The notes: generated from the letters alone by a model not told the origin. 64,000 nt of DNA from Nitrospirota bacterium (GCA_016212085.1 JACRHL010000003.1:1-64000); one strand, 5' to 3'. Positions 24,426 to 34,925 are shown, counted from the stretch's first letter. Made by a program: numbers and translations.

Positions 24426-25605
24426 GCCCTTTCTCGCGGCTTTGCTACTCACCCTCGCCACCGGCTGCGGGGGCGGGGGCGGCGCCGGCGGCGCGGGTGC
24501 CATGATCGACACCCACACCACCGGCGACGACCCGCGCGACGTGGTGTTTGGTGACTTCGACGGCGACGGCAACCAGGACGTGGCCGTGGCCCCCTACAAG
24601 GGCGATTCCAGCAACAACGAGGTGGTCAGCCTGTTGCTGAGCGACGGGATCGGCGGCCTGGGGGCGCGCATCGCCGTGCCGCCCACCAATCCGGGCCTGG
24701 TGCTGCTGGGCTCCATCTCCCTGGCGGTGGGGCGGCTGAACGGCGACGCCATCGACGACCTGGTGGTGGTGTACAACGACAACGACAGCTACGCGGTGGT
24801 GCTGGGCAACGCCACCCCGGCGAGCATGACCGCATCGGCACCGGTGGCGCTGGCGGCGGGCGGCTTTCCGCGCGCGGCGGTGATCGCCTCCCTCAACCCC
24901 GCCACGGACCCCCTGGCCGACCTGGCCATCGCCAACTCCCGGACCGACCAGGTGGTGATCCACGCGGGCAACGGCGACGGCACCTTTGCCGCCGCCCCCC
25001 TGGCCACCCTGGACCTGGGGGCCAACACCTCCCCCTGGGACCTGGCCGCCGGCGACCTGAATGGCGACACCTTCGCCGACCTGGCGGTGGTGGTCCTGCA
25101 ACCGAACGGCGGCGGCACGGAAACCCTGCACCGGGTACGCGGCTTCCTGAACGACGGATCGGGCGCCTTCTCCCCCGCCGCCGGCGAGGATGGCGCCGCC
25201 ACCGTGCAAGCGGACGCGGACATCGCCCTGGCCGACCTGAACGGCGACGGCCGGGCGGACGCGGTGCGCACCCTGGCGGGCACGGACCAGGTGGCCGTGT
25301 TCCTGGCCGGGCAAAACGGCGAGCTGACCAGCCACACCACTTACGCCGTGGGCACCGGCCCGTCCGGCGTGGCCATCGCCGACGCCACCGGCGACGGACA
25401 CTTCGACATCGTGACCGCCAACGCCGCCGACGCCACCCTGTCCATCCTGCCCGGCGATGGAATCGGCGGCTTTGGCGCCGGGGAGACCGTCTCCATCCCC
25501 GCCGCCCCCGGCGCCGTGGCGGCGGGCGACCTGGACGGCACACCGGGCGCCGATCTGGCGGCGGTCCATCCGGCCACGGACGCGCTGACGGTGGTGCGCC
25601 GCTAA
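24406..25605 (+). CDS. FG-GAP/VCBS-repeat lipoprotein (putative beta-propeller)
   Basis: The 399-residue precursor has a signal peptide and lipobox (LLLTLATGCGGGGGAGGAG). It is followed by about seven repeats with Ca-binding D-x-D/N-G-D loops: GDFDGDGNQDVAVAPY, GDLNGDTFADLAVVV, ADLNGDGRADAVRT and DATGDGHFDIVTANA are clear. This is the integrin-alpha-like seven-bladed propeller pattern. It is likely an outer-membrane or surface-tethered protein. The ATG at 24406 is preferred to a TTG at 24388; it overlaps the previous gene's end. Confidence 0.85.
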   Translation: MPCRPFRPFLAALLLTLATGCGGGGGAGGAGAMIDTHTTGDDPRDVVFGDFDGDGNQDVAVAPYKGDSSNNEVVSLLLSDGIGGLGARIAVPPTNPGLVLLGSISLAVGRLNGDAIDDLVVVYNDNDSYAVVLGNATPASMTASAPVALAAGGFPRAAVIASLNPATDPLADLAIANSRTDQVVIHAGNGDGTFAAAPLATLDLGANTSPWDLAAGDLNGDTFADLAVVVLQPNGGGTETLHRVRGFLNDGSGAFSPAAGEDGAATVQADADIALADLNGDGRADAVRTLAGTDQVAVFLAGQNGELTSHTTYAVGTGPSGVAIADATGDGHFDIVTANAADATLSILPGDGIGGFGAGETVSIPAAPGAVAAGDLDGTPGADLAAVHPATDALTVVRR

Positions 25606-25634
25606 CCCTTGTGCGTAAGCCCCCGACCGACCGA

Positions 25635-25666
25635 TATAATTGAATGGCGGGGCGATCGGTCGCCCC
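25635..25666 (+). promoter_or_regulatory. TATAAT -10 element with short leader hairpin upstream of adenine deaminase
   Basis: A perfect TATAAT lies at 25635-25640. A 7-bp stem GGGGCGA / TCGCCCC with a UCGG loop follows at 25649-25666, ahead of the GGGAG ribosome site (25684) and the ATG at 25699. A possible -35 (TTGTGC, 25609-25614) is spaced by 20 bases, longer than usual. The hairpin is too small for a purine riboswitch. Confidence 0.5.
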
Positions 25667-25698
25667 ATTTCCGGTTTTGCGGTGGGAGCTTGTGTGCG

Positions 25699-27441
25699 AT
25701 GACGGACAACCCCGTCACACCCGGCCGGCTGGCGCGCCTCATCGAGGTGGCCCGCGGCCTGGCCCCGGCGGATCTGCTGATCGCCGGGGGTAAGCTCGTG
25801 AACGTGGCGTCCGGCGAGGTGTACCCCGCCAATGTCGCCATCTGCGGCGACCAGATCGCCGCCATCGGCCCGGAATACACCGAGGCACGCGAGGTGATCG
25901 ACGCCACCGGCCAGTTTGTCCTGCCGGGGCTCATCGACGCGCACATGCACATCGAGAGCTCCATGCTCACCCCGCCGGAGTTCGCCCGTGCGGTGGTGCC
26001 CCACGGCACCACGGCCATCATCATCGATCCGCACGAGATCGCCAACGTGCTGGGCCTGGCCGGCGTGCGCTACATCCTCGACGCCAGCCGCGACCTGCCG
26101 CTGGACCTGTACGTCATGGCCTCGTCCTGCGTGCCCGCCACCGACATGGAGACCGCCGGCGCCGCCTTCGGCAGCGGCGAGATCGGCGAGCTGCTCGGCT
26201 GGGAACGGGTGATCGGCCTGGCGGAGATGATGAACGTGCCCGCCGTGCTGGGCGGCGCCCAGGACACCTTGGCCATGCTCGCCGCCGCCCACCGCCGGGG
26301 CGTTCCCATCGATGGCCACGCCCCCGGCCTGACCGGCAAGGACATCGTGGCCTACGCCGCCGCCGGGGTGCGCTCGGACCACGAGTGCACCACCGCCGCC
26401 GAGGCGCTGGAGAAGCTGCGCCTGGGCATGTATCTGATGATCCGCGAGGGCTCCGCCGCCAAGAACATGGAAGACCTGCTGCCGGTGGTGACCGACGCCA
26501 ACTACCGGCGCTGCCTGCTGGTATCGGACGACACCCACCCCGCCGACCTGGTGGCGCGCGGCCACGTGGACCACTCCCTGCGCAAAGCGGTGCGCCTCGG
26601 GCTGGACCCGGTGCGCGCGGTGCAGATGGTCACCATCAACGCGGCGCACGCCTTCGGCCTGAAAAACCGCGGCGCCGTGCTGCCCGGCTACCAGGCCGAC
26701 GTGGTGTGCGTGGCCGACCTGGCCGACTTCGCCGTGCAAACGGTGGTCAAGGGCGGCCGCCCGGTGGTGCGGGATGGCGCCCTGTGCACCCGGATCGAAT
26801 CCATCGCCGACCCGTCGGTCTACAAGAGCATCCGCACCGGCAGCGTGACCGAGGCCAGCTTTGCCATTCCGTTCACGGCGGAGAAGGCCCACGTGATCGG
26901 TCTCACCGGCAGCCAGCTGGTCACCCGCAAGCTGGTGGAGCCGGTCACCATCCGTGACGGCCACGCGGTGGCCGACGTGGCGCGCGACATCCTCAAGCTG
27001 GCGGTGGTGGAGCGCCACACGGCCAGCGGCAACATCGGCCTGGGGCTGGTGAAGGGGTTGGGGCTCAAGAAGGGGGCCATCGCCTCGTCCGTGTCCCACG
27101 ACTCCCACAACGTGATCGTGGTGGGCACCAACGACCGCGACATGGTGGGCTGCGTGGACGCCCTGCGCGACATGGGCGGCGGCTTCGTGGTGGTGGTGGA
27201 CGGCCAGGTGGTCGCGGCGCTGCCGCTGCCGGTGGCCGGGCTCATGTCCGACCGGCCGCTGGAGGAGGTGTGCGCCAAGGGCATGCGCCTGCGCGAGGTG
27301 GCGCGGGAGCTGGGCGTGCCCCACCCGGCCCCGTTCATCACCCTGTCGTTCCTGGCGCTGCCGGTGATCCCGGAACTGAAGCTGACGGATCACGGCCTGG
27401 TGGACGTGATCCGTTTCCGGCTGATCGACCTGGCCGCCTGA
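25699..27441 (+). CDS. ade: Adenine deaminase
   Basis: This 580-residue amidohydrolase converts adenine to hypoxanthine. Its N-terminal metal-binding motif is LPGLIDAHMHIESSMLTPPE. IIDPHEIANVLG and RSDHECTTAAEALEKL follow, and the C-terminal Ade domain contains SHDSHNVIVVGTNDRDM and MGGGFVVVVDGQVVA. Length and order match the family (about 570-600 residues). The ATG at 25699 has GGGAG upstream; the frame to 25609 is open but is leader sequence. Confidence 0.95.
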   Translation: MTDNPVTPGRLARLIEVARGLAPADLLIAGGKLVNVASGEVYPANVAICGDQIAAIGPEYTEAREVIDATGQFVLPGLIDAHMHIESSMLTPPEFARAVVPHGTTAIIIDPHEIANVLGLAGVRYILDASRDLPLDLYVMASSCVPATDMETAGAAFGSGEIGELLGWERVIGLAEMMNVPAVLGGAQDTLAMLAAAHRRGVPIDGHAPGLTGKDIVAYAAAGVRSDHECTTAAEALEKLRLGMYLMIREGSAAKNMEDLLPVVTDANYRRCLLVSDDTHPADLVARGHVDHSLRKAVRLGLDPVRAVQMVTINAAHAFGLKNRGAVLPGYQADVVCVADLADFAVQTVVKGGRPVVRDGALCTRIESIADPSVYKSIRTGSVTEASFAIPFTAEKAHVIGLTGSQLVTRKLVEPVTIRDGHAVADVARDILKLAVVERHTASGNIGLGLVKGLGLKKGAIASSVSHDSHNVIVVGTNDRDMVGCVDALRDMGGGFVVVVDGQVVAALPLPVAGLMSDRPLEEVCAKGMRLREVARELGVPHPAPFITLSFLALPVIPELKLTDHGLVDVIRFRLIDLAA

Positions 27442-27472
27442 GGGCGGCCCGCGCCGCCAGCCGGCCCCCTGA

Positions 27473-27760
27473 TTACGCCTGAATCTCCTCGGCGATCAGC
27501 CGGCCGTTGTCCTCCGTGTAGCGGATCACCACATGGGCGTTGGGCCGCAGCGCCTGGGCCTGGGCTTCGGTGATCTCGAGGGTGAGGGGCTGGCCGGTCT
27601 GGGCGTCCATCAGCACCAGGGTGCCCGCCGCGGCATCCACCTTGGCCACCGTGCCCATGTGGGTCATGCCGGCCGGGTCGCCGCAGGCCAGCGCCAGCCC
27701 CGCCGACAGCGCCACCGCGGCCAGGGCGCCGATCATGCCGTTCATCGTCCGCTTGCTCAT
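27473..27760 (-). CDS. Small exported protein with OB-like domain, unknown function
   Basis: This 95-residue precursor has a signal peptide (MNGMIGALAAVALSAGLALA) and a probable cut after ALA, leaving CGDPAGM at the N-terminus. The mature part has beta strands (MGTVAKVDAAAGTLVLMDA and AHVVIRYTEDNGRLIAEEI) that resemble the small OB-like periplasmic proteins of the DUF1344/CusF kind. The Cys at +1 could also make it a lipoprotein, though the -3 residue is Ala. GGGAG lies ten bases before the ATG at 27760. The long frame upstream is not used. Confidence 0.65.
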   Translation of the reverse strand: MSKRTMNGMIGALAAVALSAGLALACGDPAGMTHMGTVAKVDAAAGTLVLMDAQTGQPLTLEITEAQAQALRPNAHVVIRYTEDNGRLIAEEIQA

Positions 27761-27809
27761 TGTCCGGTATCTCCCGTCAGGGGTGGTGTGGGTCGCGATA
27801 CGATTTTCC

Positions 27810-27897
27810 ATTATATCGCGGACCGGCGCCACGGGCCCATGCAACCGGGACGCGGATTCCGCACCGAGTTTTATCCCGGCGCGCCATGGCGTACAAT
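27810..27897. promoter_or_regulatory. Divergent -10 elements between exported protein and TraT-like gene
   Basis: A TATAAT lies on the minus strand (ATTATA at 27810-27815 on the plus strand) for the 95-residue exported protein. TACAAT on the plus strand (27892-27897) serves the TraT-like gene. Neither has a recognisable -35. Confidence 0.4.
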
Positions 27898-27971
27898 TGG
27901 AAGTCGGGATTAACCTGCCGCATCGGGACGCCTTATCGCCGCGCCCCGTGCCATGTTGGAGGGACGGGACC

Positions 27972-28787
27972 ATGCGAATCCGTGCAACCTTTTCCGCGCT
28001 GGCCGCCCTGGCCGCCGTATTGCTCGCCACCGGCTGCGCCACCATGGACAAGGCCTACGTGGGCACCGTCAAGGCGGTGGACCCGGACCAGCTCCGCCTC
28101 AAGCAGGAAAGCCGCTGGCTCAACCCGCACCCGAACTTCCGCCTGGTCGGCGAGGACAAGATGAAGGTCTACGTGCGCGTGCGCGACAGCTCCGGCTCCG
28201 ACCTGGACATCAGCCGCGAGGTGCGCATGGCGCTTGAGGACCAGGGCTACACCCTCACCCGCAACCTGGACGATGCCCAATACGTGCTGAGCGCCGACAT
28301 CCGCTATTACGGCGAGAACTCCCACGTGGACGGCGGCCGCGCCACCATGACCGCCGGGGTGGGTGGCGCCGTCATCGGCGGCATCATCGGCAAGCAGTCC
28401 AACCGCACCACCGGGGGCGCCATGGTGGGTGGCCTGGTCACCGGCCTGCTGTTCGACACCCTGGCCCAGCGCAACAAGGTGCGCGAGTTCGACGTGGTGG
28501 TGGACACCCGCATCGGCGAGCGCGTGCCCGGCGGCGTGCACACCATCCGCCGCAGCGAGGATGACAGCAGCCTGTCCCATTCCGGGCGCGCCGCCGCCGG
28601 CGGCGGCGACTCGGGCTGGGCGGCGGGTGAGCTGGAGGAAAGCCAGCGGGCGTCCTTCGAGGAGGACTTCCTTTACTCCCAGAACCGCCTGGTGGTGTTC
28701 GTGCAGAAGCTCAACCTGCAACCGGAGGAGGCCGCGCCGGTGCTTCAGGAGCGCATGATCCGGGCCCTCTCCAACGTGCTCCCGTAA
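27972..28787 (+). CDS. TraT-like outer-membrane lipoprotein
   Basis: The 271-residue precursor starts MRIRATFSALAALAAVLLAT with the lipobox TGC next. Clear TraT-family features are KVYVRVRDSSGSDLDI, the Gly-rich membrane segment ATMTAGVGGAVIGGIIGKQS and GGLVTGLLFDTLAQRN, with RLVVFVQKLNLQPEEA near the C-terminus. TraT on F-type plasmids blocks mating-pair stabilisation (surface exclusion) and complement. Chromosomal versions are common and their role is unclear. No plasmid transfer genes are nearby. Confidence 0.87.
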   Translation: MRIRATFSALAALAAVLLATGCATMDKAYVGTVKAVDPDQLRLKQESRWLNPHPNFRLVGEDKMKVYVRVRDSSGSDLDISREVRMALEDQGYTLTRNLDDAQYVLSADIRYYGENSHVDGGRATMTAGVGGAVIGGIIGKQSNRTTGGAMVGGLVTGLLFDTLAQRNKVREFDVVVDTRIGERVPGGVHTIRRSEDDSSLSHSGRAAAGGGDSGWAAGELEESQRASFEEDFLYSQNRLVVFVQKLNLQPEEAAPVLQERMIRALSNVLP

Positions 28788-28817
28788 CCCCGGCGGCGCA
28801 TTCCGACGGGACCGCTC

Positions 28818-29927
28818 ATGGGCAGCAGCTTCGGCAGGATGTTCTGTATCTCCACCTGGGGTGAATCCCACGGCGGCGCCGTGGGCGTGAACCTGGAGGG
28901 CTGCCCGCCGGGGCTGGAACTGTCCGAGAAGGACATCCAGCACGAGCTGGACCGGCGCCGCCCCGGCCAGAGCCGCATCGCCACCCCGCGCGACGAGGCG
29001 GACCGCTGCGAAATCCTGTCCGGCGTGTTCGAGGGCAGGACCCTGGGCACCCCCATCGCCATCCTGGTACGCAACCAGGACCAGCGCTCGGCCGCCTATG
29101 CGGACTTTGCCCGCGTCTACCGCCCGTCCCACGCCGATTTCACCTACGACGCCAAATACGGCCACCGCGCCTGGGCCGGCGGCGGGCGCGCCTCGGCCCG
29201 GGAGACCATCGGCCGGGTGGCGGCGGGCGCCGTGGCCCGGAAGGTGCTCAGGGAGGCCCTTGGCATCGAGATCCTGGCCTGGGTGGAGCGGGTGCACGAC
29301 GTGACCGCGCACGTGGACCCGGACACGGTCTCCCTGGCGGCGGTGGAGGCCAACATGGTGCGCTGCCCCGACACCGCGGCCGCCCCCCGCATGATCCAGG
29401 CCATCGAGGCGGCCCGGGACGCGGGCGACTCGCTGGGCGGCATCGTGCGCTGCGTGGCGCGCGGCGTGCCCGCCGGCCTGGGCGACCCCGTGTTCGACAA
29501 GCTGGATGCGGAGCTGGCCAAGGGGATCATGAGCATCCCCGCCTGCAAGGGGGTGGAGAACGGCTCCGGCTTTGCCGGCGTGGCCCTCACCGGCCGCCAG
29601 CACAACGACCCGTTCTACCTGGAGGGCGGCCGGGTGCGCACCCGCACCAACCACTCCGGCGGCATCCAGGGCGGCATCTCCAACGGCGAGCCGATCCTGC
29701 TTGCCGCCGCCTTCAAACCCACCGCCACCATCGCCCACCCGCAGGAAACGGTGGACGAGGACGGCCACACCGTGACGCTCAAGGCCAAGGGCCGGCACGA
29801 CCCGTGCGTGCTGCCGCGCGCGGTGCCGGTGGTGGAGGCCATGGTGGCCCTGGTGCTGTGCGACCACTACCTGCGGCAGCGCGGCCAGTGCGGGGAGGTT
29901 ACACCACCACCCCGCCGTGCCCGGTGA
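28818..29927 (+). CDS. aroC: Chorismate synthase
   Basis: This 369-residue FMN-dependent enzyme is the last step of the shikimate pathway. Diagnostic segments are [20 protein letters not shown] at the N-terminus, [39 protein letters not shown] and [20 protein letters not shown]. It is 14 kb from pheA-aroA, so the pathway is spread along this stretch. Its last 29 bases overlap the end of convergent glnD. Confidence 0.97.
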   Translation: MGSSFGRMFCISTWGESHGGAVGVNLEGCPPGLELSEKDIQHELDRRRPGQSRIATPRDEADRCEILSGVFEGRTLGTPIAILVRNQDQRSAAYADFARVYRPSHADFTYDAKYGHRAWAGGGRASARETIGRVAAGAVARKVLREALGIEILAWVERVHDVTAHVDPDTVSLAAVEANMVRCPDTAAAPRMIQAIEAARDAGDSLGGIVRCVARGVPAGLGDPVFDKLDAELAKGIMSIPACKGVENGSGFAGVALTGRQHNDPFYLEGGRVRTRTNHSGGIQGGISNGEPILLAAAFKPTATIAHPQETVDEDGHTVTLKAKGRHDPCVLPRAVPVVEAMVALVLCDHYLRQRGQCGEVTPPPRRAR

Positions 29928-32562
29928 CCACCTCCAGCAGCCGGGCGCGGATCGCCTCCACCCGCTCCGGATCCTCCACCTTCCCGCCCTCCAGGTCCTT
30001 CACGTAGAAAACGTCCACCACCCGGTCGGCCTTGGTGGCGATGCGCGAGAAGAACACGCTCAGGCCCAGCCCGGCGATGGCGCGGGTGATGGCGTAGAGC
30101 AGGCCCTGGCGGTCGGCGGCGAACACGTCGATGATACTGAACGAGGCGGAGGTCTCGTTGTCGATCCTCACCATGGGCTCCGTGTGGGAGAACGCGATGT
30201 GCTCGTGCGACTTGCGGCCGCGCCCCCCCACGAACAGGCTTTCCACCTCCACCCGGCCCAGAAGCACGTCGAGCAGCGCGTTGCGGATGCGGCCCCAGCG
30301 GTCGTGGTCGATGAAGCTGCCCATGTTCGGGTCCTTCACCCGGAACTCGTCGAGCACCACGTCGTCGCGGAAGGTGGTGATGCGCGCGTCGTAGATTTGC
30401 AGGTCCTTGGCGCTCAGGGTGCCGGCGATCTTGGAGAACAGGGCCGGCACCAGCCGGTCGTGGGCGCACACGGTGATGTCGGCGCTGCCATCCTCCTGGG
30501 GGACGATCTCCACCAGCGCCGGGTTGTCCTTGAGCTTGCGGATCATCCCCAGGTGGCGGCATATGTCGTCCACCGAGTGCGCCACCAGGTAACGGCCCGG
30601 CGCCTGGCGCAGGATCTCGTCGGACCAGTCCTTGGCGTCGGGGCCCAGGACCGCGTGCACCTTCTCGCGCAGCCTGCCGATCTCCCTGGCCATGTCCACC
30701 ACCATGCGGCGGCCGGCGAGGATCTCGATGGAACGGGCGTACAGCTCCGTGAGCAGCCCCTCCTTCCAGCCGTTCCAGGTGCCCGGCCCCACCGCGCGGA
30801 TGTCCACGTGGGTGAGCACGAACAGCATCTTGAGCCGCTCCGGGGTTTCGGTGTGGCGGGCGAACTGGGTGAGCACCGTGTCGTCCGACAGGTCGCGGCG
30901 GAAGGCGATGTGGCTCATTTCCAGATGGTTGCGCACCAGGAAGCGGAGCAGGTCCGTGTCCTTCGGCACCAGGGCGAAGCGCTCCGCCACGGCGCCGGCC
31001 AGCTCCTCGCCCACCTCGCAGTGGTCGCGGTGCAGGCCCTTGCCCGCGTCGTGCAGCAGCACCGCCAGGTACAGGATCTCCTTGCGGCGGATCTCGCGGA
31101 ACACCTTGCCGAACACGTCGTCGGCACCGGCAAGCTGCTCCAGCAATTCCACCGCGTACAGGGTGTGGGCATCGACCGTGAACTTGTGGTACTGGCTGAA
31201 GGTGACCAGCCGGTCCACGCGGGCGAACTCGGGCAGCACCCGGCCGAGAATCCTCAGGCGGTGCATGCGACCGAGGGTTTCGGCCACCCCCGAGTCCCAG
31301 CGCAGGATGTCCAGGAACACCCGCATGGCATCGGGCTGGCGCAGGACGCGGCGCGGGATGCGTGCGTGGCTGAGCATCTCCACCGTGTCCGGGTGGATGC
31401 GCAGGCCATAGGCCTGGGCCAGGTGGAACAGGTTCAGGATACCCATGCCGTCCGCCAGGAACGCCGCCTCGTGGCGGGCGTCCACCCGGATCTCGCGGCT
31501 GGTGAGGACGAAATAGGGGGCCACCTTGCGCGAGAAGATCATGGTGGAGAGGGTCTTGGACAGGGGCCGGGTGGTGGCCCGGTCCACGAACCGCGAGCAG
31601 ATGTCCAGCACCCGCGAGGCGTGCAGGTAGTAGCGCCGCATGAAGCGCTCCACGTCGCGGCTGGTCCGGGTCTCGTGGAACCCGAAGAAGCGGCACAGGC
31701 GCAGCTGCTCCTCGAAGGTGAGCACGTCCACCGACTTGCCGCGCTCGAAGTGCAGCTCGTTGCGGATGTGCCAGAAGAAGCCGCGCGCGTTGACCAGCGC
31801 CTTGTAGTCGTTCGGGTCGAGCAGCCCCTTCTCCAGGAGGCCCCGCAGCTTGCCGATGCCGTAACGGGCGATGGCCACCCAGAGCAGGTAGTGGATGTCG
31901 CGCAGGCCGCCGGAGCTCTCCTTCACGTTGGGCTGTTGCAGGAACACGGTGGCGCCGAAGCGCTGGTGGCGGGTGCGTTGCTCCTCCGCCTTGCGGTAGA
32001 GGAACGACATCACGTCCTTCTTCGCCACCTTGGCGGTGAACTCCCTCACGAAACGCTGGTACAGCTCCTTGTCGCCGGCCAGCAGCCGCGTCTCGATCAT
32101 GCTGGTGTGGGCGGTCAGGTCGGCCAGGCCCACCTCGACGCAGTCGGCCACGGTGCGCACGCTGTGGCCGACGGTGAGGCGCAGATCCCACAGGGGGTAC
32201 AGCACATCGTTGGACACCGCCTTGGCGGCGTCCGCCTGACGCGGGTCGTACAGGAACAGCAGGTCCACGTCCGAATGGGGGTTGAGCTCGCCCCGGCCAT
32301 AGCCGCCCACGGCCACCAGGGCCAGCCCCGGCACGTCCTTCCCGGCCACGTGACGCGCCACCGCGTTGGCGTAAAGCGTGAGCAGCACGTCGTCGGTCAG
32401 GCGCGTCAGCCGGTCCACCACCTTGCGGCCGGAGGCCCCCTCCCGGTGCGCCTGCATGATGGCCGCGCGACGCTCGTCCCACGCCACCTTGAGGTTGGGA
32501 GAGCCGGGGGCGCTGCGATCCAGCGCCCCCGCGTCGCGGATGATATCGTCGATCTCGACCAT
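29899..32562 (-). CDS. glnD: Bifunctional [protein-PII] uridylyltransferase / uridylyl-removing enzyme
   Basis: This 887-residue nitrogen sensor uridylylates PII when glutamine is low. The nucleotidyltransferase domain has [20 protein letters not shown] with both Asp residues. The GlnD central segment follows ([20 protein letters not shown]), then an HD hydrolase domain ([20 protein letters not shown]). Two C-terminal ACT domains bind glutamine ([20 protein letters not shown] and [20 protein letters not shown]). The ATG at 32562 ([12 protein letters not shown]) fits the family length; the frame further upstream is a pstS shadow. A TACAAT lies 6 bases ahead of the ATG, so the message could be almost leaderless. 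Confidence 0.95.
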   Translation of the reverse strand: MVEIDDIIRDAGALDRSAPGSPNLKVAWDERRAAIMQAHREGASGRKVVDRLTRLTDDVLLTLYANAVARHVAGKDVPGLALVAVGGYGRGELNPHSDVDLLFLYDPRQADAAKAVSNDVLYPLWDLRLTVGHSVRTVADCVEVGLADLTAHTSMIETRLLAGDKELYQRFVREFTAKVAKKDVMSFLYRKAEEQRTRHQRFGATVFLQQPNVKESSGGLRDIHYLLWVAIARYGIGKLRGLLEKGLLDPNDYKALVNARGFFWHIRNELHFERGKSVDVLTFEEQLRLCRFFGFHETRTSRDVERFMRRYYLHASRVLDICSRFVDRATTRPLSKTLSTMIFSRKVAPYFVLTSREIRVDARHEAAFLADGMGILNLFHLAQAYGLRIHPDTVEMLSHARIPRRVLRQPDAMRVFLDILRWDSGVAETLGRMHRLRILGRVLPEFARVDRLVTFSQYHKFTVDAHTLYAVELLEQLAGADDVFGKVFREIRRKEILYLAVLLHDAGKGLHRDHCEVGEELAGAVAERFALVPKDTDLLRFLVRNHLEMSHIAFRRDLSDDTVLTQFARHTETPERLKMLFVLTHVDIRAVGPGTWNGWKEGLLTELYARSIEILAGRRMVVDMAREIGRLREKVHAVLGPDAKDWSDEILRQAPGRYLVAHSVDDICRHLGMIRKLKDNPALVEIVPQEDGSADITVCAHDRLVPALFSKIAGTLSAKDLQIYDARITTFRDDVVLDEFRVKDPNMGSFIDHDRWGRIRNALLDVLLGRVEVESLFVGGRGRKSHEHIAFSHTEPMVRIDNETSASFSIIDVFAADRQGLLYAITRAIAGLGLSVFFSRIATKADRVVDVFYVKDLEGGKVEDPERVEAIRARLLEVVTGHGGVVV

Positions 32563-32644
32563 CGCTATATTGTACTGGGAGAAGGCGGATGCCGCCATGC
32601 CCGTGCCGCATCGCCCGGCAGGGCGGCATCCGCCCGGAACGAGC

Positions 32645-32676
32645 AAAAAGGGCCGACCCGGTGTCGGGTCGGCCCT
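32645..32676 (-). terminator. Rho-independent terminator after pstS
   Basis: A perfect 12-bp stem (AGGGCCGACCCG with CGGGTCGGCCCT, loop GTGT, 32649-32676) is followed on the minus strand by TTTTTGCTC. It is oriented to end the porin-pstS transcript. Confidence 0.9.
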
Positions 32677-32753
32677 GGGTGAGGTGTGGGGCCGGGGCGC
32701 CCTGGGCGGGCGTCCCCGGCCCCGGCCGTTCGCTAAGTGAGGACAGGGATGTC

Positions 32754-33797
32754 TTAGCGGACGGGCCACAGGGCCGCGCCCGTGCTGTCCTTCACCTGCC
32801 GGGCCCAGGTGGCGCGCACCATGTCCGCCACCGGGGCCGGCATGGGCACGTAGTTCAGCTCGAGCGCGGCCTGGTCGCCGTTGCGGTAGCTCCAATCGAA
32901 GAACTTCATCACCTGGCGGGCGGCGGCGGCGTTCTTCTGGTCCTTGTAGATCAGGATGAACGAGGCGCCGGTGATGGGCCACGACTTGGCGCCGGGCTGG
33001 TTGGTCAGCACCACGTAGTAACCCTCGGCGTGCGCCCAGTCCGCACCGGCGGCGGCGGCCTGGAAGGACTCGGCGGTGGGGGTCACGTAGTTGCCGTCGG
33101 CGTTCTTCAGCATCACGCTGGTCATGTTGTTCTGGAGGGCGTAGGCGTACTCCACGTAGCCGATGGCGCCGTTCATCTTCTTCACGAAGGCGGCCACGCC
33201 CTCGTTGCCCTTGCCGCCGATGCCCACCGGCCACTCGACGCTCGAGCCGTTGCCGACGAAGTCCGTCCAGGACTTGCTGACCTTGGTCAGGTAGTTGGTG
33301 AAGATCCAGGTGGTGCCGGAGCCGTCGGCCCGGTGCACCACGGTGATGCTCTTGGCCGGCAGGGTGACGCCGGGGTTCAGGGCGGCGATGCGGGCGTCGT
33401 TCCACTTCTTGATCTTGCCCAGGAAGATGTCGGCCAGGGTGCCCGCGTCCAGCCTGAGCTGATTGGCGGCCACGCCGTCCAGGTTCACCACCGGCACCAC
33501 GCCGCCCATGATCATGGGGAACTGGATCAGGCCGTGCTCGTTCAGCTCCACCGGCTTCATGGGCGCGTCGGAGGCGCCGAAGTCGACGGTCCTGGCCTTG
33601 ATCTGCTTGATGCCGCCGCCGGAGCCGATGGACTGGTAGTTGAGCTTCACGCCGGTCTCGGCGTTGTAGGTGTGCGCCCACTTGCCATAGATCGGGTACG
33701 GGAAGGTGGCGCCGGCGCCGGTGATGGTGTCACCGGCGTGGGCGGTGCCGGCGGCCAGCAGCGCGCCGGCGGCCAGGGCGAAAAGGGTGCGTTTCAT
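32754..33797 (-). CDS. pstS: Phosphate ABC transporter substrate-binding protein PstS
   Basis: The 347-residue precursor has a signal peptide MKRTLFALAAGALLAAGTA and a typical PstS start (ITGAGATFPYPIYGKWAHTY). Next come the phosphate-loop motif GSGGGIKQIKARTVDFGASD, the LNLP-like stretch HRADGSGTTWIFTNYLTKVS and a C-terminal FFDWSYRNGDQAAL. It lacks pstC/A/B neighbours in this window. It follows the porin gene in the same direction after 40 bases, and both sit below Pho-box-like repeats. A strong terminator follows it. Confidence 0.95.
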   Translation of the reverse strand: MKRTLFALAAGALLAAGTAHAGDTITGAGATFPYPIYGKWAHTYNAETGVKLNYQSIGSGGGIKQIKARTVDFGASDAPMKPVELNEHGLIQFPMIMGGVVPVVNLDGVAANQLRLDAGTLADIFLGKIKKWNDARIAALNPGVTLPAKSITVVHRADGSGTTWIFTNYLTKVSKSWTDFVGNGSSVEWPVGIGGKGNEGVAAFVKKMNGAIGYVEYAYALQNNMTSVMLKNADGNYVTPTAESFQAAAAGADWAHAEGYYVVLTNQPGAKSWPITGASFILIYKDQKNAAAARQVMKFFDWSYRNGDQAALELNYVPMPAPVADMVRATWARQVKDSTGAALWPVR

Positions 33798-33837
33798 GGG
33801 TCGATATCCTTTAACTTGAAGCGATCGTGCGTTCGGC

Positions 33838-34836
33838 CTAGAACTTGAACTGGCCGTACACGGCCACGGTGGTCTCGGTGGCGGTGCCGGTGTCCTTGTT
33901 CTTGTAGGTCGGGGCCAGGGTGATGCCCGGCGCGGCGGCGAACTCGACGCCGGCGACGGTCAGGGTGGTCGGGTCCAGGTCGGTGTCCTTGTACTCCATG
34001 CTGTCGTAGCGCACGAAGCCCACGGCCTTGTTGCCCACCGGCAGGTTCACGTTGGCCTGCACCGAGTAGCCGGTGCCGTCGTTGAACTTGGTGGCGTCGG
34101 AGTCGTTGGCGGTCAGGTACTGGCCACCCACCTCGAAGGCGTCGGCCTGGTAGTAGGCATAGCCCAGGTAGCGCTCGCGGTTCGGGGTGAAGACGGCCGG
34201 CGTGGGGCCGGAGGCCGCGGTCTTGAGGTGCTCGGTTTCCACATAGCCGAACGCCCCCACGTGGATGCCGGCGGTGGTGTACTCGACGCGGCCCGAGTAG
34301 GCGTAGCCATTGCCGTCGGCGGCGTGGCCGTAGCCCTCGCCGTTCTGGATCGACAGGTGATAGTCCACGTGCTTGTCCAGGGCGTTGCCCATGAGGCTCA
34401 CGCCGGAATCGGACGAGGTCTGGGCGCCCACGTGGTCGGTGAAGGCCTTCTCCACGTAGCGGTGGCCCCACACCTTCTCCTGGTCGTAGTCCACCAGCGG
34501 GGTGTGGTGCAGGCCCGCGCGGGTCTTCGTGGAGCCGTTGATCTTGTGCTCCCAGTAGGCGTATTTGAGGCCCGTGGCGCTTTCCAGCGCCTTGGTGTCC
34601 AGGGTGATGCGGACGGAGTCGTCCTCCCACACCTTGGCCTTCACCTCGAAGTAGTTGCGGGTGCTGTGGAAACCGGCGTTCTTGTCGTCCTCCGCCGAGA
34701 CGGTCCAGTCGGCGAACAGCTTGCCGTTGACCTCGAAGGTGTCGCTCACCTTGTAGGCGTGGGCCGGGGTGGCGGCCAGGGCAACGGCGGCGGCGATGCC
34801 GGCGGCGCTGCGGGTCAGGGTACGAAACAGGGTCAT
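33838..34836 (-). CDS. Outer-membrane porin-like beta-barrel protein upstream of pstS
   Basis: The 332-residue precursor has a signal peptide ending ALAATPAHA. It is followed by alternating amphipathic strands rich in Tyr/Gly and a C-terminal Phe (VAVYGQFKF), the BAM-recognised end of outer-membrane barrels. An excellent ribosome site (GGAGGA, CACC, ATG) fixes the start at 34836, since the upstream TTG codon overlaps that site. Position directly before pstS and under the repeats suggests a phosphate- or anion-selective porin (OprO/OprP role). The family itself is not recognised from memory. Confidence 0.75.
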   Translation of the reverse strand: MTLFRTLTRSAAGIAAAVALAATPAHAYKVSDTFEVNGKLFADWTVSAEDDKNAGFHSTRNYFEVKAKVWEDDSVRITLDTKALESATGLKYAYWEHKINGSTKTRAGLHHTPLVDYDQEKVWGHRYVEKAFTDHVGAQTSSDSGVSLMGNALDKHVDYHLSIQNGEGYGHAADGNGYAYSGRVEYTTAGIHVGAFGYVETEHLKTAASGPTPAVFTPNRERYLGYAYYQADAFEVGGQYLTANDSDATKFNDGTGYSVQANVNLPVGNKAVGFVRYDSMEYKDTDLDPTTLTVAGVEFAAAPGITLAPTYKNKDTGTATETTVAVYGQFKF

Positions 34837-34925
34837 GGTGTCCTCCAAAAGACCGGGTCACATCCGCCTCCCGGTCCATCCGGGAATGGCGTCACGTTGT
34901 ATGGAACGGAAGTCTACGGGGCCCC

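Noticed and set aside
25609-25698. Purine riboswitch ahead of adenine deaminase
   Set aside because: Only a single 7-bp hairpin and a TATAAT are present. A purine riboswitch needs a three-way junction with conserved loops, and the leader is too short.
32563-33681. N-terminal extension of glnD
   Set aside because: The open frame continues into pstS in another frame. The sequence lacks domain character, and the ATG at 32562 gives the normal GlnD length.
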